Assembly (NCBI RefSeq): GCF_001668615.1
Contig: NZ_LZMC01000021.1
Coordinates: forward strand, 1 to 64,000
Direction of reading: 5' to 3'
Length of the DNA stretch: 64,000 bases
Origin: Mycobacterium sp. 1274761.0
GTDB taxonomy: Bacteria; Actinomycetota; Actinomycetes; Mycobacteriales; Mycobacteriaceae
Shown: one piece after another, positions 62,667 through 64,000 of the stretch
Numbering within the stretch: position 1 is the first letter of the stretch
Layout: every line of letters begins with the position of its first letter
Notes under the pieces: model-generated
The model's input: the letters and a program-made list of their open reading frames with translations, nothing else
Databases searched by the model: none
Told to the model about the DNA's origin: nothing
Program-made: the position numbers and the translations under genes

Positions 62667-63290
62667 ATGGCGAAGTCGAGCGCCCGCTCCTCCGCCGACG
62701 CCGATATCGAGCCCCGCGAGCGGCGGTTCATGAAGTCCGCGCTGGCGATCCTTGGCGAGACCGGCCGCACCGACTTCACCGTGCTGGAGGTCGTCGAACG
62801 CTCCAAGACCTCGTTGCGATCCTTCTATCAGCATTTCTCCACCAAGGACGAGTTGCTGCTCGCATTGATCGACAAGATCATGTCCGAATCCACACGCAAG
62901 TGGCGCAGCGACACCGCCGACCTGCCGCCGGTCGCTGCGCTAAAGATGCTGATCGACCGGATCTGCAGGCCGGCCGAAACCACCACCCAGGACAAGGTGA
63001 ACCGCGGCCTGACCAACTACAACGATCGCCTCGCCGAGACCCTGCCGCGCGAATACGCCCGGGTGCTCTCCCCTCTCCACGAGCTGATCAAGGACATCAT
63101 CAACCGCGGCATCGCCGAAGGCTCATTCCGCAGCGACGTCGACGTCGACGCCACCGCCGCGCTCATCATGCAGACGGCGCTTGGCGCCATGCGCCTGCAT
63201 GTCCTCGGCGCGGAGCTCAACGGAGTCCCAGTCGGGGCGCGTCACATCTTCGACTTCTGCGTCACCGCGCTCGGGGCCGACCCGGCCTGA
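62667..63290 (+). CDS. TetR/AcrR-family transcriptional regulator
   Basis: 207 aa from ATG 62667, with GGAAGG 8 nt upstream. The N-terminal helix-turn-helix is recognisable: FMKSALAILGETGRTDFTVLEVVERSKTSLRSFYQHFSTKDELLLALI, in the order expected for TetR proteins (key parts FTVLEVVERS and RSFYQHFSTKDEL). The C-terminal ligand domain is all-helical. It is divergent from tesB and followed by the amidohydrolase, each with the same palindrome, so it is the likely repressor of both. The ligand may be an acyl-CoA or other pathway intermediate. Confidence 0.93.
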   Translation: MAKSSARSSADADIEPRERRFMKSALAILGETGRTDFTVLEVVERSKTSLRSFYQHFSTKDELLLALIDKIMSESTRKWRSDTADLPPVAALKMLIDRICRPAETTTQDKVNRGLTNYNDRLAETLPREYARVLSPLHELIKDIINRGIAEGSFRSDVDVDATAALIMQTALGAMRLHVLGAELNGVPVGARHIFDFCVTALGADPA

Positions 63291-63339
63291 CCTGCCGAGA
63301 AACTGCTTCTCAGGCCCCGGTGTTTTCGCTGGTCCGAAA

Positions 63340-63358
63340 GTGGTAATGTCATTACCAC
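63340..63358. promoter_or_regulatory. TetR operator, copy 2 (amidohydrolase side)
   Basis: GTGGTAATGTCATTACCAC is a perfect 19-base palindrome in the 99-base gap between tetR and the amidohydrolase gene, ending 31 bases before the latter's ATG. Its central 15 bases are identical to the site in front of tesB. Confidence 0.8.
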
Positions 63359-63389
63359 CAGCTCAGAACCAGACTCTCAGGAGGCGAAG

Positions 63390-64000
63390 ATGGCCGCCCG
63401 ACAGCTGCCCTATCCGGTGTTCGACGCCGACAACCACTTCTACGAGCCGAAAGAGGCGTTGACGCAGTTCCTGCCGGACCGCCGCAAGAACGCCATCGAT
63501 TACATCGAGGTCCGCGGACGCACCAAGATCATGGTGCGCAACCAGGTCAGCGACTACATTCCGAACCCGACGTTCGAAGTCGTCGCGCGGCCGGGCGCCC
63601 AGGAGGAGTACTTCAAGCACGGCAGCGGCGGCAAGAGTTTCCGCGAGGTTATGGGCAAGCCGATGAAGGCGATTCCGGCGTTCCGCGAACCCGCCGCACG
63701 CCTCGAGGTCATGGACAGCCTCGGCCTCGATTACTCCCTGATGTTCCCGACCCTGGCCAGCCTGGTCGAGGAGCGGATGAAGGACGACCCCGAACTCATC
63801 GCCGACGTCATCCACGCCCTCAACGTGTGGATGTACGAGACATGGCAGTTCAACTACGAAGACCGGATCTTCTCCACGCCGGTGATCAACCTGGGCATCA
63901 TGGACCGCGCACTCGAAGAGCTCGAATGGTGTTTGGAGCGCGGCGCCAAGACGGTGCTGGTGCGGCCCGCGCCGGTGCCCGGGCTGCGCGGCACCCGGTC
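63390..64000 (+). CDS. Amidohydrolase_2 family protein, truncated by window end
   Basis: The first 203 residues are visible, from ATG 63390 with an AGGAGGCG ribosome binding site. The start PVFDADNHFYEP has the D-x-D/N-H metal-binding pattern of amidohydrolase_2 (decarboxylase/hydrolase type). EVMDSLGLDYSLMFPTLASLVEE and the alternating strand-helix pattern fit a TIM barrel; the later His and Asp ligands are beyond the window. Relatives act on aromatic or cyclic compounds. It is probably controlled by the upstream TetR operator and may be the first gene of an operon. Confidence 0.9.
   Translation, partial: MAARQLPYPVFDADNHFYEPKEALTQFLPDRRKNAIDYIEVRGRTKIMVRNQVSDYIPNPTFEVVARPGAQEEYFKHGSGGKSFREVMGKPMKAIPAFREPAARLEVMDSLGLDYSLMFPTLASLVEERMKDDPELIADVIHALNVWMYETWQFNYEDRIFSTPVINLGIMDRALEELEWCLERGAKTVLVRPAPVPGLRGTR

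Overview
The window is a stretch of high-GC actinobacterial chromosome, almost certainly from a Mycobacterium or Mycolicibacterium species, and probably a rapid grower or environmental one. Supporting signs are mIHF, an LpqH-type 19-kDa lipoprotein, a Ddn-like deazaflavin protein, a mycofactocin-type SDR, Rv2557/Rv2567/Rv2574-like proteins and many GTG/TTG starts. Two blocks that I recall as separated in M. tuberculosis (around Rv1379-Rv1402 and Rv2533-Rv2575) lie side by side here. I recall the same arrangement from M. smegmatis-like genomes.

Layout. 1-4.7 kb: a DUF2207 membrane protein whose 3' end runs into an inverted duplication at the window edge, a degenerate PriA and a lysoplasmalogenase. 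4.7-6.2 kb: a Baeyer-Villiger monooxygenase on the plus strand. 6.35-10.2 kb (minus): mihF-gmk-rpoZ-coaBC-metK. 10.6-12.1 kb (plus): a frameshifted DUF2330 gene and a small secreted protein. 12.1-20.9 kb (minus): the full pyrimidine operon pyrR-pyrB-pyrC-(PH-like membrane protein)-carA-carB-pyrF, with a PyrR-binding hairpin just upstream of the pyrR ribosome binding site. 21-23.4 kb (plus): a serine hydrolase and an FAD monooxygenase. 23.4-25.6 kb (minus): pepQ-efp-nusB, with a 10-bp tandem repeat between pepQ and efp. 25.7-27.1 kb (plus): two membrane proteins. 27.1-36.3 kb (minus): alaS-ruvX-mltG-aroE-prepilin peptidase-aroC-aroK-aroB-aroQ, tightly overlapped.

36.4-41.8 kb holds yjbQ, an ABM-domain protein, a stress membrane protein behind a clear SigF-type promoter, an ArsR/AHSA1 pair with a palindromic operator, rarA and an orphan histidine kinase. 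41.9-48.2 kb is a five-gene minus-strand operon: DUF389, circularly permuted ATP-grasp/alpha-E, transglutaminase, zinc peptidase and DUF3097. It is the best candidate here for an uncharacterised peptide-ligation or modification system. 48.3-52.1 kb: an LpqH-family lipoprotein, an HxlR repressor with an operator shared with a thiolase-NmrA unit, and a frameshifted Ddn-like gene behind aspS. 53.9-59.5 kb: a ketopantoate reductase homologue, an SRPBCC protein, a carboxylesterase and two metallopeptidase-type proteins. 59.5-64 kb: an MBL hydrolase, a mycofactocin-type SDR, a hypothetical protein, a TesB thioesterase, a TetR regulator and a truncated amidohydrolase. An identical 15-bp palindrome in front of tesB and in front of the amidohydrolase suggests a small TetR regulon.

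No tRNA, rRNA, CRISPR array, insertion sequence or prophage was recognised. Two single-base frameshifts at short homopolymers, together with the inverted copy at base 1, suggest a draft assembly with this window at a contig end, although real mutations are not excluded.
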